This document shows, in pieces, positions 22,848 to 35,184 of a stretch of 64,000 nucleotides of DNA. The stretch's first letter is position 1. Each line of letters starts with the position of its first letter. Location of the stretch: NCBI RefSeq assembly GCF_003369915.1, contig NC_046677.1, forward strand, positions 13,454,001 to 13,518,000, given 5' to 3'. Source of the DNA: Drosophila miranda (lineage: Eukaryota > Arthropoda > Insecta > Diptera > Drosophilidae). The position numbers were made by a program, and so were the translations under genes. The notes under the pieces were generated by a model that searched no databases, was not told the origin of the DNA, and saw only the letters and a program-made list of their open reading frames with translations.

Positions 22848-25800
22848 ATGGCGGAAGTAAAGCATCTGGAGGATCCCCACAAATCGGAGAACGACAGGAA
22901 AATGTACAAGTAAGTGAATTGGTGAGACACGCCATCGAAAAGATACTCAATTGCCTTTTAGATCTCTTGTGCTGGGCAATGGGTTACAAGTTTTGATCGT
23001 TTCGGCACCATCGGTTGGCATTGGATTTCCCAATAACTCCTCCTGTGCCTTGATGATCGACCACGGTCCATTCGCCGATCCGTGCAACTATCAGGGCCTG
23101 GCCCAACTTCTGCAACATATGGTATTCATGGGCAGCAAGCCAGATTCGGCGGAGAATGTCTTCTTTGCGCATGTGGAAAAAAACGGCGGCGAATGCTCCT
23201 CATCAATCTTCAGCGAGGACACGCTTTTCTCCTTACTGTGAACACTTGGATTCGAGTCTAGAATACTTAATGTTCTCTCTGAAGCATCCGTTGATGGTGC
23301 AGGAGACGATGGAACGTGCCCGCGCTCTCGTGGACTCTGAGTTTCAGCAGAAGGTGCAAAATGATGTATTTCGTCGCAACCAGCTGCTCGCCAGTCTGGC
23401 CACCGATGGCTATCCGCATGGCTCCTTTAACTGGGGTAACATGAAATCGCTTAAGGATAAAGTCGATGACAGTGCCCTGCACAGAGCCCTTCACGATGCC
23501 TGGCGCGATAACTATGCGGCCAATCGCATGTACGTGTGCCTGCAGGGTATCATGCCTATCGATGTGCTAGAGAACATGGTGGTACGCCACTTTTCCAAGC
23601 TGCTCCGCAATGACATCAAGGCGCCCGACCTGACCAAGTTCGATTACCGCAACGCCTTCCGTCCGGCGTTCCACGAGCAAGTCTTCCTCGTGAAGGCCGT
23701 GGAGAAATGGCGCAAGTTTGAGCTAACCTGGGTGCTTCCTAACATGCGTCAGTACTATCACAGCAATCCGGATAAGTTTCTCTCCTACCTGATCGAGTAC
23801 AAGGGAAACGGTAGTCTCTACGCCTACCTGGAGCGCCGCCACTGGGCCCACCATCTCCATGCTGGCATAGACGAGACCGGCTTCAATCTACACTCAATGC
23901 ACTCATTTTTTAAAGTGGACATTGGCCTCACCGACGAGGGATTTCAGCACATCGATCAGGTTCTGTCCGCCACCTTTGCCTATTTGAAGGTCTTCTCCAA
24001 CTGTTCCAGCGGTTCCTTGCGTCAGTTGTACGAACAGCAGCAGAAGAGTAAGGTCGCAGAGTTTCGTCTCCCTGACCGTATCTATAAACACGATGTCGAT
24101 GAACTGGTCTTCAAAAGCAAATACTATCCCCCCAAGGATATACTCACCGCCAGGGAGCTCTACTTCGACACCGACGAGCAGCACCTGTCCGAACTGATCG
24201 GCCACCTGAACAGTTTTAAATTCAATCTAATGATTACCTCGCAAGAGCCGTACGAGGGCATGCCATACGACAAGCGGGAGGAGTGGTTCGGCACCGAGTA
24301 CACCACTTTACCGATGCCAGCAAAGTGGAAGAAGCTGTGGATCGAATCAGAGCCCATTGATGAGCTCTTTCTACCCGAAGCCAATCCCTTTGTGGCCCAC
24401 GACTTCAAGATATTCTGGAATGAGCAGGGCAAGCCCACGCTGCCACCTTACCCCAAGAGGTTGGTAAAGACAGACACCTGCGAGCTGTGGTTCCGACAGG
24501 ATGACAAATTTGGGAAGCCGCAGGCCTACTTATGCTTCTTTTTCATCACGCCGCTGCTGAGTCAGAGTGCGAAGAAGTAAGCGATTTATATTTCACACTA
24601 GCCATCTAGTCATCGAATGTATTTCCAATAGTTCTTTCTTGACGCTCCTCTTTTTTTTTTGTAGCGCTGCTATGTGCGACTTGTACGTTTCATTGGTGAA
24701 AGCGCACGTGCACAAGGAAATGGCTCTCGCCGAAAAGGCAAATCTCACCTACTGCTTCATGGTTTACGACAATGGTTTGCGGCTATTTGTGAAGGGCTAC
24801 AATGAAAAGCTCCATCTGATTGTGGAGGCCATTGCCGAAGGTATGGTCAGTGTGGGCGCCACCCTCTGTGAATGTTTACTCACCACCTGCCTCAAGATGC
24901 TGGGCGAATCCTACTTAGAACTACTGAAATGTCCATCCCAGTTAGCAACGTAAGTGATCTCCATATTATATCTGCATTTCGAATTATAATCTGTGATTTT
25001 AGGGACATCCTCGCCCGTGTGCTTGGAGAAAATCCATGGGCCACAATTGACCAGTACAAGTTCCTTAAAGACATCACCATGGAGGATTTCAAGGTGTTTG
25101 CCCAGAAGTTACCGCAAGAGATGTACATCAAGGCCCTCGTACAGGGAAACTACACGGAGGAGTCAGCCCACAAGGTGCTTAATTCGGTACTCAGCCGGTT
25201 GAAATGCGAGCCCATTAAAGATCATAGGCTCGTAGAGAATCGCATCGTAAAGCTTCCGCAGCACCGCCCAGTCTTCTGCTGCGAAACCGCCTGCCACCAC
25301 ACTACAACCACTAATATCAACAACTTCTACCAAGTCGGAGAAAACTCTTTACGCGTGGAGGCCATACTCGACCTCTTGAATACGTTGTTCAATAGCCCGG
25401 ACTTGTATCTCAAGAAAGTCGGCGAAGGGATTAATGGCTGGGTCCACGTCAAAAACGGCATTGTCGGCTATACCCTTACGGTAAACTTGAAGGAGACTTT
25501 TGAAGAGGACAGCGCCAAACAAATGCAGAACGAGATTGAGGTATTTCGCTGTAAGGTTTGTATGATTCCCATGCAAATGGATGCCAAATGCTTTGCATCC
25601 TGGGTAGACGACCTTCTCCATTTGGGAGTTGCCCCTGCACATACTCTGTTGGATGAGGTGGCAGACAATTTTCGCGAGATCATCGGCGGGGACTATATCT
25701 TCGGTCGTAGACAGAAGAAGGCCGATGTGTTGCGCACTCTAACCAAATCGGATGTCACTCGCTTCCTATTCGATACCGATTGGCGCGAACTGTCTATTCA

Positions 25801-26038
25801 AGTCATAGGACACCAACCGTCAGATACAGTAGACGAAGAGGAAGACGATGTCGAAGACGAAGGGGAGGACGAAGACGAATACGAAGAGGAGGACGATGTC
25901 GAAGAGGAAGACGATGTCGAATACGAAATGGAATACGAACACGAATTAGAAGTCATGAACAGTGTCATTGCCGAATTCAGAAGCGGTCTCGAGATTTACC
26001 CAAAGCGCTCTGTAGAACCATGTGCTGAAGGAAACTAG
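22848..26038 (+). pseudogene. Nardilysin-like M16 metallopeptidase homologue, catalytic residues lost and frameshifted
   Basis: Four exons: 22848-22909, 22962-24576, 24665-24949 and 25003-26038, with consistent splice phases. Homology to nardilysin/insulysin runs end to end: SLVLGNGLQVLIVS, HMVFMGSKPDSAEN, HPLMVQETMERARALVDSE, YPHGSFNWGN, EEWFGTEY, and a nardilysin-type end NSVIAEFRSGLEIYP. The zinc motif HxxEH reads QLLQH (23104-23118), so the first His and the catalytic Glu are both missing; the distal Glu ligand in VDSE remains. Within exon 2 the frame breaks at about 23225-23241: the first frame meets TGA at 23239-23241 and homology continues one frame over (+1). About four residues of the family pattern are also missing there, which would fit an 11-base deletion. 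An acidic run sits near the C-terminus. Either a young pseudogene, a split gene or an assembly error in an expressed pseudoenzyme. Confidence 0.8.
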
Positions 26039-26937
26039 ACGTACCGCAGCCGTCGCCGATTTTCTATGGCAGAATTAAGATTTGCAGAACAAAGATTTGC
26101 ATACAACCCAGTCAAATCCGTCTACGGATGAATTTCTAATTTTTTTTTTTTGAATTTAATTTCCCATACATTTATCATTAACTTCACATATGGATATACA
26201 TAGATGAATTTCTAAGTTTAGTTCAATATTAATATTACAAGAAAATTACAAGAATATAATCATCATCTTCACATATGGATATAGACTTGCGAAATGTCGT
26301 ATCTGTCTGATCGTCTTACAAATCTTACAAATCTTACATAGATGTGTTTCCCGTCGACAAGATCCTGAAATCAGAGAAGCTGACAGCTGCAAACGGCGGT
26401 GACCAGTAAGTGTGGGTTAGTCTGCTGAGCTCTGAGAACATGTTCCTTTAAATGTAATTTGTAATTTTGATCAACTAAATGTATAATAAATCTCCTACGC
26501 CACAAACAAAGAAGACGTGTTTAATCTGCGTAGACTCAGTCCGTGGCAGAAGAGGCGAACGGCAAGTTCTTATCACGACTGGGCTTATAGCTACAAACAT
26601 AGCTTTAGAAGGTGTAGTGCGCTTGTTGTAAGAAAAAATTGTTTGCATCGACGTCTTAATTTTCCCTAAAATTATGCTACGCGAATAGGCTAAGTCTTCT
26701 GTTGGGTCCAAGAAAGCTAAGCTTTTAACACGCCATCTACTGGGTGCGCTTCGTCACCGTGGGCTGCCCATATTATTTTGTTTGGCTGACGTTTTAATCG
26801 GCCTCCTCCTCCCACTGTCATTTTGACAAATCGAAAAGAAAAAGGGAAGAACGAGGGGATGAGGCCTTGATTTCCGGGAGAAGCAGCTCGCTCTCTCCTC
26901 GTGGTATCCGAACAGTACGGACGTACTTATCCAGCTC

Positions 26938-26958
26938 AAAAAAAAAAAAAAAAAAAAA
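26938..26958 (+). repeat. Poly(A) tract, 21 bases
   Basis: An uninterrupted run of 21 A at the end of a roughly 200-base non-AT-rich block. It could mark the 3' end of a retroposed sequence; no element family is recognised. Confidence 0.6.
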
Positions 26959-27109
26959 TTAATAAAAGGTAAAAATCAAATAAATGTTCTTGGGAGATCA
27001 GCACGATCCGCCGGCCTTTCGGAAGAAAGACCCCATCCACCCAGACGAGAAACCAATCCCCGATCCACGGTGCAGAGGATGGTGCGAATTTTCTGACGAT
27101 CGCCCCAAA

Positions 27110-27220
27110 GCGGGCCACCGTAGAGTTGGGAAGCTCCACCCAACGCCCCAACGCCCTCCGCCAACGCGGTCCACCGTAGAGTTGGGAAGCTCCACCTAAA
27201 GCCCCAACGCCATCCACCAC
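27110..27220 (+). repeat. Tandem duplication, 56-bp unit, two copies
   Basis: CCACCGTAGAGTTGGGAAGC occurs at 27115 and 27171, a 56-base period. Both copies continue TCCACC and then CCCCAACGCC. The copies differ by a few substitutions. Confidence 0.85.
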
Positions 27221-27301
27221 AGCGAGCCCTTCAGCAGTTCCCGAGCTTCAGCGCCGACAGAGAGCGGCCCCTCAGCCGTTTCCGAGCTTTAGCGCCGGCA
27301 G
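27221..27301 (+). repeat. Tandem duplication, 41-bp unit, two copies
   Basis: GTTCCCGAGCTTCAGCGCC at 27237 and GTTTCCGAGCTTTAGCGCC at 27278 have a 41-base period. It directly follows the 56-bp duplication but is a different sequence. Confidence 0.75.
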
Positions 27302-27539
27302 CAGCGAGCTCTTCGCCGCCCCAACGCGAGCCGTCGCGACCGAGAGTGGGCCATCCAGCCACCGGGCCAAGAGCCTTAAACAAAAAGTGCCAAGTGATCT
27401 TCCTTGCCAGGAATAACCAGACTTGTCCAAGGAAAAAGAGACCCTGACCCGAATTTTTTTTGTCACCGTGCTTCGCCCTAACCTAAAAGCCAGATCATGA
27501 CATGTGAAGGTTAAATGTATTAAATAAACCCCAACGGAA

Positions 27540-27745
27540 CGGGCAGAACTCGTATGATCCTCTTGTGGCCCATTGTGCGTTTATTCCCAAAGAACTTATG
27601 TGCGCTTGTTAGGCCGTTGACCCCTTTGTGCATATAAAACGAAACCAGCTGCTTGGAGCTTTTTCCGTGCGCCCACACCTTGGTCTATGGATCAAGACCT
27701 ACCCCAACGAATCTAAATAAACGAATAAATATTGAATAAAGTATA
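27540..27745 (+). mobile_element. Possible LTR-retrotransposon remnant
   Basis: CATATAAAACG at about 27631 is a TATA box followed by a GC-balanced leader, GGAGCTTTTTCCGTGCGCCC. AATAAACGAATAAATA follows at about 27715. TATA, leader and poly(A) signal within 100 bases is the arrangement of a Drosophila LTR. No matching second LTR, primer-binding site or pol fragment was found, so this is tentative. Confidence 0.3.
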
Positions 27746-29934
27746 AAATATAGAAGTTAAAGATGGAATAATTTGATTTATGAACTATATATGCTCAAAA
27801 AAAAAGCCCTAAACAAAAAGAAAAAGAAGATCAAGATAATCTGGTGTTAGCCGTGGTCATGCGTGTGCATGTGTGTGTGCTCTCTCTCTAAAACTTACAG
27901 GTATTCCCCTCGCCGAAAGATCTTTTGGACGTGGCCGGAACATGAAAGTACGTAAGTGAACAAACTCCCAGTTAACGTTTATAAACTTTTAACATAAAGA
28001 GACAAAAGAAAAAACCATACATGAGCCCGGTCGCCCGTAGTCTTTGATTTTTCCCTAAATTATGTTGGAGCTTTTTTTGTTGTAAAGAGGCCTTAAGCCC
28101 ACGCAAAGCTCAAGAGCTTTGGAAGCTGTAAGCTTTAGCGCAGATCAGCGGCAGCAGGTGCTTCACACCTATGCGACGGTGATTAGTTACCCTTACTTTT
28201 GCATTAATACAAAAATACCGAAAATGAAGAAATCTTAAATAACAAAAGTTCCTACTTAAATATTCATTATTATTGTTATTATTCGTTAAATTATTCCCAG
28301 TACCCTACCACCTGTTTTTGAGATCATATATTTTATTCCTATTATTTAAAATTATTATTCCTATAGTTTTAATTCTCTTATTGCCCTAGCTTATACTCAC
28401 CCCATAACTATATATCATTTTCCTTCTACCCATGTATTTAGCTTTAGGCACTATCGATAAAAATAAATATTGTTAAAGATTTGGAAATGAATTGTTAGAA
28501 GATTTTTGTTTAGGAGCCATGCAGGGATCGATGAGGGAGAGTGAGGTATGACCCCCGGCGAGAAAAGGGATCATCCATAAGCCATATTTTCTTCGGAATT
28601 AGGATGATCAAGGTTGGGAGGGCCATGGCTGTTGCATCCAACACCAGCACAGCTACCCGTCGGTTCGGGTATGCAACGCGGAAGCCCACTTCCCTGTCCC
28701 CTTAATTCCTTTGTCCCTTCTAATTCCCCCAGCCTCCTCATCCTCCTTCCCCAACCCCCTAACACTAGTCATACGGTCATACGCAGGGTATCGCACGCGA
28801 AAAAAATAATAATAAGATAAGGCATCGACGCGAGCACGTATAGGAAAGGACCAGTATAGGAACCCCCCCATACTACCGATCATACAGCCGGAGCCAGCGC
28901 GTGCACCAGTCCTGCCCGATACACCCCCGACCAGCTCGAGTGGCACCGCCACACACAACAATCGTTGTATGTGATATGCTACAAAGGGCTGCTCCTCGAT
29001 CGCAGTCGAAGTCAATCGGAGGCAGATCTGTCCATACATTGAGACTTTAGCATATGATTGTCATTTGAAATCAGTTGAGTTGTGAATCGACAGCAAGGTC
29101 ATCAGGTGCAAAGGAAAAACTCGCTCGCCAGGGGATACGGAGACCATAACATAGATTTAAGGCAGGAAGTTTGTATCGCGGATCTGTGCAATCCTCGATA
29201 ATTTCCCCCAGTTGAAAGTGGCAGACGATGACAACAATGAAATGAAAGACAAAATACACTCATCAGGTAAAGATGAAAGTGGTTTCTGAAGTGCTTGCTG
29301 AAAATGATGATCAGTTATTGAAAATTAATCAAACGTTGGGGAATATTCCCGACACGTCTGCCAATTTCCAGATAAAGGTCGGGGGAATAAAGCCGTTCAA
29401 AGTTACCTGTGTATTGATATCTTAGCTGTTCTTTCGATTCTCTAAAACTCTCTTTCTTTAGTCAGTCTTGAGCCGATCGTCATCATTATCGCCTTCATTT
29501 CTATTGTCTTGATCTGATCTTGCACCTGCATACGATCTTGCAGTTACAGACATTTGAATCGCGCTGTATATATGCATCCCACTATACAACAACTTTCTAT
29601 CGTTTTCGGCCACTACCACTGCGGCGTAATATATAAACAACATCGACTTCTTATGAACTTAAATCCAAGAGCAAGTGAAAAAGCTCATTAGCTTAATACA
29701 TTCTCTAATTTTTTTGCAGTTAGTCAGTTTGAAAAGTCTATTATGGTCTGACATACGGTCATTTGAATGAAATAAGCAGGCCCAAATTGTGAATAAAAGA
29801 AATAAATGTTTGAGTGAACACATAGCTATACCAAAGACAATATAAATAGACTAGTTATGTTGTCTTTGGTTGTACGCAGCTTTATTTCGACTTGTGTAGG
29901 CGTAAGTAGTAGGTGGGCATGGTACTCGTATTTG

Positions 29935-32900
29935 CTATTGCAGCGACTTGACGTACTTGGGGCACAAGCATTTCTTGTTCTTCTTTGTGGGTACTGCTGG
30001 CGGTGCAGTGGACTCTTCTGTTTCATCGATGTGCTCACGGTAATGTTCGGGATTGGCCTTCTCGCTGCACTTGATGGCCATGAACTCGAAGAAGTCAATG
30101 TTGCGAATATGGTAGTAGAACTGGTCCCTGAACTGGAAGTAATTTGGATACACCTTGTGCTTCAGCATAGCCAGGTAGAGGGTCAGGCGCTGCTGCTCTG
30201 ATAAGTTGCGTCGCTGCTGTTCCTGATGATGTTTCGCCCAGCTGCGCTTGCTGATCTCTTGCTGCACCAATTGACGCAGACGCGGATGAAGATGGAACAG
30301 AACCGACCTGAAAATAAAGGCAATAAAAACTGAACAAGGTTTTGGCTTCTCTGCAGCACTCACTCGTTGAAACGATGCCGCAGCTTTCTGAACTTGATCC
30401 GGTCAAAGGGATTGATGAAGTGATGAATCCGATCCGAGTTGGCCAGCTGTGTAGGTAGCTCTACAAAGATCCTAAAAACCATATTCTTAGAAAAAATTCC
30501 ATGCGCTGCTCAATACGTACTTGGCATTTAAAACCATAGGAAATGAAATTGGTTGCGGCCCTGTCTTATAGAGTGGAAAACGTGGAAATTTAACCATATC
30601 ACTGTCATAAAAATCAAAATCGTTTTTCATGCGATTGTTTACCGACATTAGCTCATTCACATCGATGAAGTAGTTGCCAGCACAGAAGTTGTACTTGCCC
30701 AGGGGAGGAATCGATCTAACCAGCTCAAAGCCTGCAAAGGACCTGGTAGGAAGTTGATATGGACGGATGATGGATGGTGTGATTATTTACCCTTTCTTTT
30801 ACACTCCGTTGAGGAAGATTCTAGGAAGTAGACGGTCCTCCACTTGGGACAAAAGCAGTTGATGAACTTGGTCAGTATTTCGACCCAATTGCGAAATGTG
30901 GTCGACAGATTTTTGTCAAAGTCCACCTGTAGCGTGATATCCTCACTGAGGGAAAGACCGTTGGTCGTTGGGTGAATTGGTCGAACATTCTACAGTTGCC
31001 GCTTACCGAACGACCAGGGCATTTTCGTCGCATCCAAACTTACGCAACCGGGTCGTGACAACGGCCTGCTTCTCGCTGACAGTTATCCGAAGGTTGATGC
31101 CTTCTATATCCACCATTGCGCTCTCGAAAGGCGGTGGCGGTGGCGGTTGCGAGGACCCCCCACCACTGATGGAAGCATGATTTCTCCTCTTCATCCACTC
31201 ATCTGAGTCTGCCTCGGAAGATTGGCTTGCTTGAAAAGCAGGCAATTGATGTTCTGCAGCATCACCAACGGTGGATACATCTTTGGCCTCAGCTGGATTC
31301 AGCTCTTCGATCTGTGGCGCCTTGTACAGCCGAATCTTAAGGTTGTCACACATAAACACCTCCGTCTCAATCTTCAGATCCACGTCCGTGAGGTGTGTGA
31401 AGGTGAAGTGGATGCCGGCATAGAGCTGGTGCTGAATGAAATAACTATCCGGGATGTAGGTTATGAAGCTCATGTCACAGATGATGACCTCCTCTCCCTC
31501 CTCTTCTACAAGATATTCACTTATACTCATTTTCCTTGGCACCTCTGTTGCTATGCTCTGAAGGCTACCCCGAGAGCTCGCTGACCCCTGACCAACTGGT
31601 TTGAAAGGATCAGCCTCCGCAATATTGATATACAGGGGGTTGGGGGGGACACCAACCACTTTGGTAGTCCTACGTACTAGTGCGCGATGCGAGCTACTGG
31701 AACTTATCTCGGCATCTATCTCGTCCACCAAGACGCCCGGATCCCAGCCCTCAATAGTGCCAGTCCTGATGATCGTGCCGTCTCTGTGGTAGCATCTCGT
31801 TTCCTCTTTCGTCCATATTACCTTGACACCATCATTCCGCATCGAATACGACTCATTGGCATAGTAGTCGTGCCATTCGGTGTTCTTGAAGGGCTTCCCG
31901 CACCAGATCTTCCCGTCCGTCTGCACGTGTACAACACTGCCCATCGAGGTGATCAGCTTGAGATGCTTGTAGCTGAGGTTGTACAAGCCCATGATGAACT
32001 TGAGATATTTGAGCTCAAAGTCAATGCTGGCGAACAGAACTGCCGCCTGCTTGGACTTGGCCAGTCGCTGCTTGCGGGCTGCGGAAGATTCCTTGGAGGT
32101 CTTGCTTTGAACTGAGGGGCGAGAGAGGCTATCGGCGCCGCCCGAGGAACGAACATTCTGCGAAGATCTTACATCGCGACTTTTTCTCTTCTTGATATCG
32201 TTGGAAAGGGGTTGGTAACTGCTGTAGGTGGATTGGGTGGAGCATGCATTGATGAACTCGGTTGCTGCTTCCTCCTCCTCCTCGACCTCCGCTTCGGTAT
32301 AGCTAAACAGATGATACACCTCTCCATTGTATCGCATTATCAGTACAGTGGAGCTGTTGTTGTAGTAGACAATGACGCAGCCGTATGGGGTACAGACTCG
32401 ACGGCTCTCGTCCAGCTGGTTCTCCTGAATGGACCACAGGTGCTCGGCATGCGTGTCATGGCAGTAGGTGCTCAGTCCGTTTGGGTAGTTTACCACAGCC
32501 TTGGCACACTCCTTGTCCGAGAGCAGTACTCTTAGGCTAATTCCGTTTTTCGACTCAACGCGAATATTTCCATCCGTGGTACCCACACTTTTGGCAGAGC
32601 CCTTGAAGTGCACATGATGGCCGTCGATGTTCAGCGAGAGGCACTTGTTCATCTGCCGGAAATTCCACTTTTCCTCGTACAGCGTGATCCGGCCTTCCTC
32701 GAAGAAGTACGTGGAGGTCTTGGACTTGATCTTCTGCTGTGTGTCGTCTAGGTTGTAGCCCTTGAGCATGGGATGATTGGGTCCCAGTCCAATGTATGGT
32801 AAGTTTGTTCCCCCACTCCCAGTCAAATTGAACTTCGCCTGTAGGCTAGTCTTGGACTGCCGCAGACTTTTTGTACTCCTCGTACTTTCTAAATTAGCTG

Positions 32901-35184
32901 CGATCGCTGGTGTGTGTTCCTCCTTCTCCTTGTCTTTTATCTGCGCCTTCAGCGACTGCGGCCGAACAAATACATGTGGATCGATGCTGAGACGCTGACC
33001 CCCCTTGCACTTAATTTTCATTGGCTCGTTCTCAAGGCCGTGCATTGTGGCAATGCTATGAGCCATAGCCATGTTCTCGTTCTGCTCCATGGCCTCATCG
33101 AACATCTGGGGGGTCACCAGATCATTTAAGAACTGCTCCATCTCAAAGAGGGTAAAGTCCCTGAAGCACAGGCGGGTGGGGAGCACAGTCTGTTTCTGCT
33201 GCTCGAAGACCTCGTTGAGAGCCCGCCTGAAGGTGTAGAGCTTCACACTGGGGAAGACTTCCTCCACGGTGATGTCATCGTAGTCGTTGACCAGCTCTAT
33301 GATGCGCTGCGTCACCGCATCGTCCGTGAGATAGAGCTGGGCGTACTTGGGAAGGAAGATGGGCTCCAACTCACCGTTGTAGGGTGAGTACGGAAGGGAT
33401 TCGGTGATGTAGCCACTGGTGAAGTAGCGTCGCATCACGTTGTACTCGAGACAGCCGTGGTAGACATTGGTCATTAACGACTGATCCATGTAGGAGAGAA
33501 TGCTGCTTAGCAGAGAATTTCCCTGTTCGACAAACAGTCGTTCGTTCTTGGACAGCTTCACAATGCTCTTAAAGGCATTCGCATAGACCTTGACTTTGTC
33601 AAGCATCCGTGTCTGCGCCGCAGAAGTGGGATTTGCCAGCAGTAGGACCTCCATCTCGGTCATCAGCTCCCTGGGATTGCCAAATATGCTCATTAGGGAC
33701 TCTACGTAGAGATAGATGGTCCCAACGTCAGCCCTGGCTGCTGGCATCTGAGACTTCAGGTAGTGCCCCTGAATGCTGAGCGACTCGGCCATGTGGAAAC
33801 TGTCCAGCATGTTGGCGTCCGGGCTCATCTTCACATTGATCTCCTGGTAGGGCGCTAGGTAGTACGATACGTACTGTTCCCGCAGCGTCTCCAAATCGTA
33901 CACGAACCAGCTCAGCTGATTGAAGATGTCGTCCGTGAACTTAGTCGCCAGGCAGGCGGACATCTGGGGAAGCTGTTGCTGGAATATGCCCACGCGCTTG
34001 GTGGCCGTCCTCTTGCGCAGCGAATGAATGTCTTTTTGGATGTTTTCAATGGTCTCCTGTAGATACCGCTCCCGGCGTGGACGCGGCACCAGCAGATCGT
34101 AAGCGCACTCCTCGGGTAGGAAGTGGATTATTGCTCGAACTGGCTGATGGTTGGCCAGCAGGGACTTGTAGAAATCATTGTCGAATTGGCCAATGACCAG
34201 GATCATGATCTTCGTCGTCAGAGGGTTATCATTGATATACTACAGAGAACAGCAGGTAGAGCAGTGATTTATAGAAAAGGTTTAGAAAAGTCACAATAGT
34301 ATAGGGAGCAACAAATCCCTTAGTATCCACTCTGTAACTATTTCAAATAGTATCCAATTCTATGGACCTTGAGATCTTGGGATTTCTACAGATGGACGGG
34401 ACGGACCTGGCTGAGCAGGAATAAATGAGTTGGTGCCTAGTATTCGGCTTTTCATTACATACTATTTGCGACTCCCTAAAACTGTTGCACATAATTTAAC
34501 CAACTCGCTTACCATGCGCTTGGACAGCGGCTTCCCTTTGCCAACTTTATGGTGGTCCTTGGCCGTGACAGACACGCACTCAATTTTCTCCATTTTCGAC
34601 ATTTCGCTAGATCCCTTTTCGGCCTTGGATTTGGTTGTCTTCCTGGAAGCAGTGGCATTGGTGCGCATTGTGTCTAATGTATTCTTTGTTCTAGATGCTC
34701 GCTCCTTGTTGGGGTCGGTCGAGATATTTTTCAGCTCGGCCGGAGTGTTCTTCTGCCAATATTCATAAAGATTAAAGTGCAGCTCCTGGTCGATATTCCT
34801 GCTTATATTTTCGTACTCGGCCACGCTCTCTCGTATTCGTTGCATGGTAATGCTGACGGGATCCGTGGACATTAGCTCGTTTGTTCCTACTAGAAATTTG
34901 TGGTGACTGTCGGGCCTGCTGATGGTCCACTTACATATCCACTTACCCGTCCTCTTGGAATACGCCTTTGAGATACGCAGGTCCTGCTGCTGGATGGCCA
35001 ACTGCACCTCATTTTCTACATCTATAACGAAAAGAGATCGGCGCAGACCGCACTTGATTCGTCTTATAAACTCGTCTCGAAGCGCACTCAGCCCATTGTC
35101 GTAGAAGTTAACGCAGTAGACATGATAGGCGTGATCACTCACGGATGGCCTGTTTCCTCGTCGGCTGCTCCGATCCGTGTTCAT
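29935..35184 (-). CDS. SPAG17/PF6-like central-apparatus protein of the sperm axoneme
   Basis: Six exons in transcript order: 35184-34513, 34239-31007, 30945-30791, 30731-30521, 30471-30364 and 30307-29935. All phases close and the product is 1,583 residues. SPAG17 (Chlamydomonas PF6) builds the C1a projection of the ciliary central pair. Matches to the human protein as recalled: ILVIGQFDNDFYKSLLANHQ against IIVVGFNNPQLLAIMAELG, and KFTDDIFNQLSWFVYDL against KFGTDIFENIACLMYDI. Later there are repeated beta-type 'DGTxI' segments (CYHRDGTIIRTG). A basic serine/threonine-rich segment ends exon 1, and a PPPPPP run lies near the end of exon 2. It is shorter than human SPAG17 (about 2,200). Fly cells with motile axonemes are sperm and chordotonal neurons, so testis expression is expected by inference. 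The exon 4 acceptor was fixed by phase (TTTGCAG). Confidence 0.82.

Larger units (their letters stand above)
26039..29934. other. Gene-free region with transposon-like debris
   Basis: About 3.9 kb between the nardilysin-like gene and the 3' end of the SPAG17-like gene. It contains a short coding-like fragment (26339-26402), a 21-base poly(A) run (26938-26958), two GC-rich tandem duplications (27110-27301), an LTR-like promoter segment (about 27640) and GC-rich patches at 28550-29000. ORFs here are short and unrecognised. Base composition changes abruptly several times, as expected for nested, decayed insertions. Confidence 0.5.
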
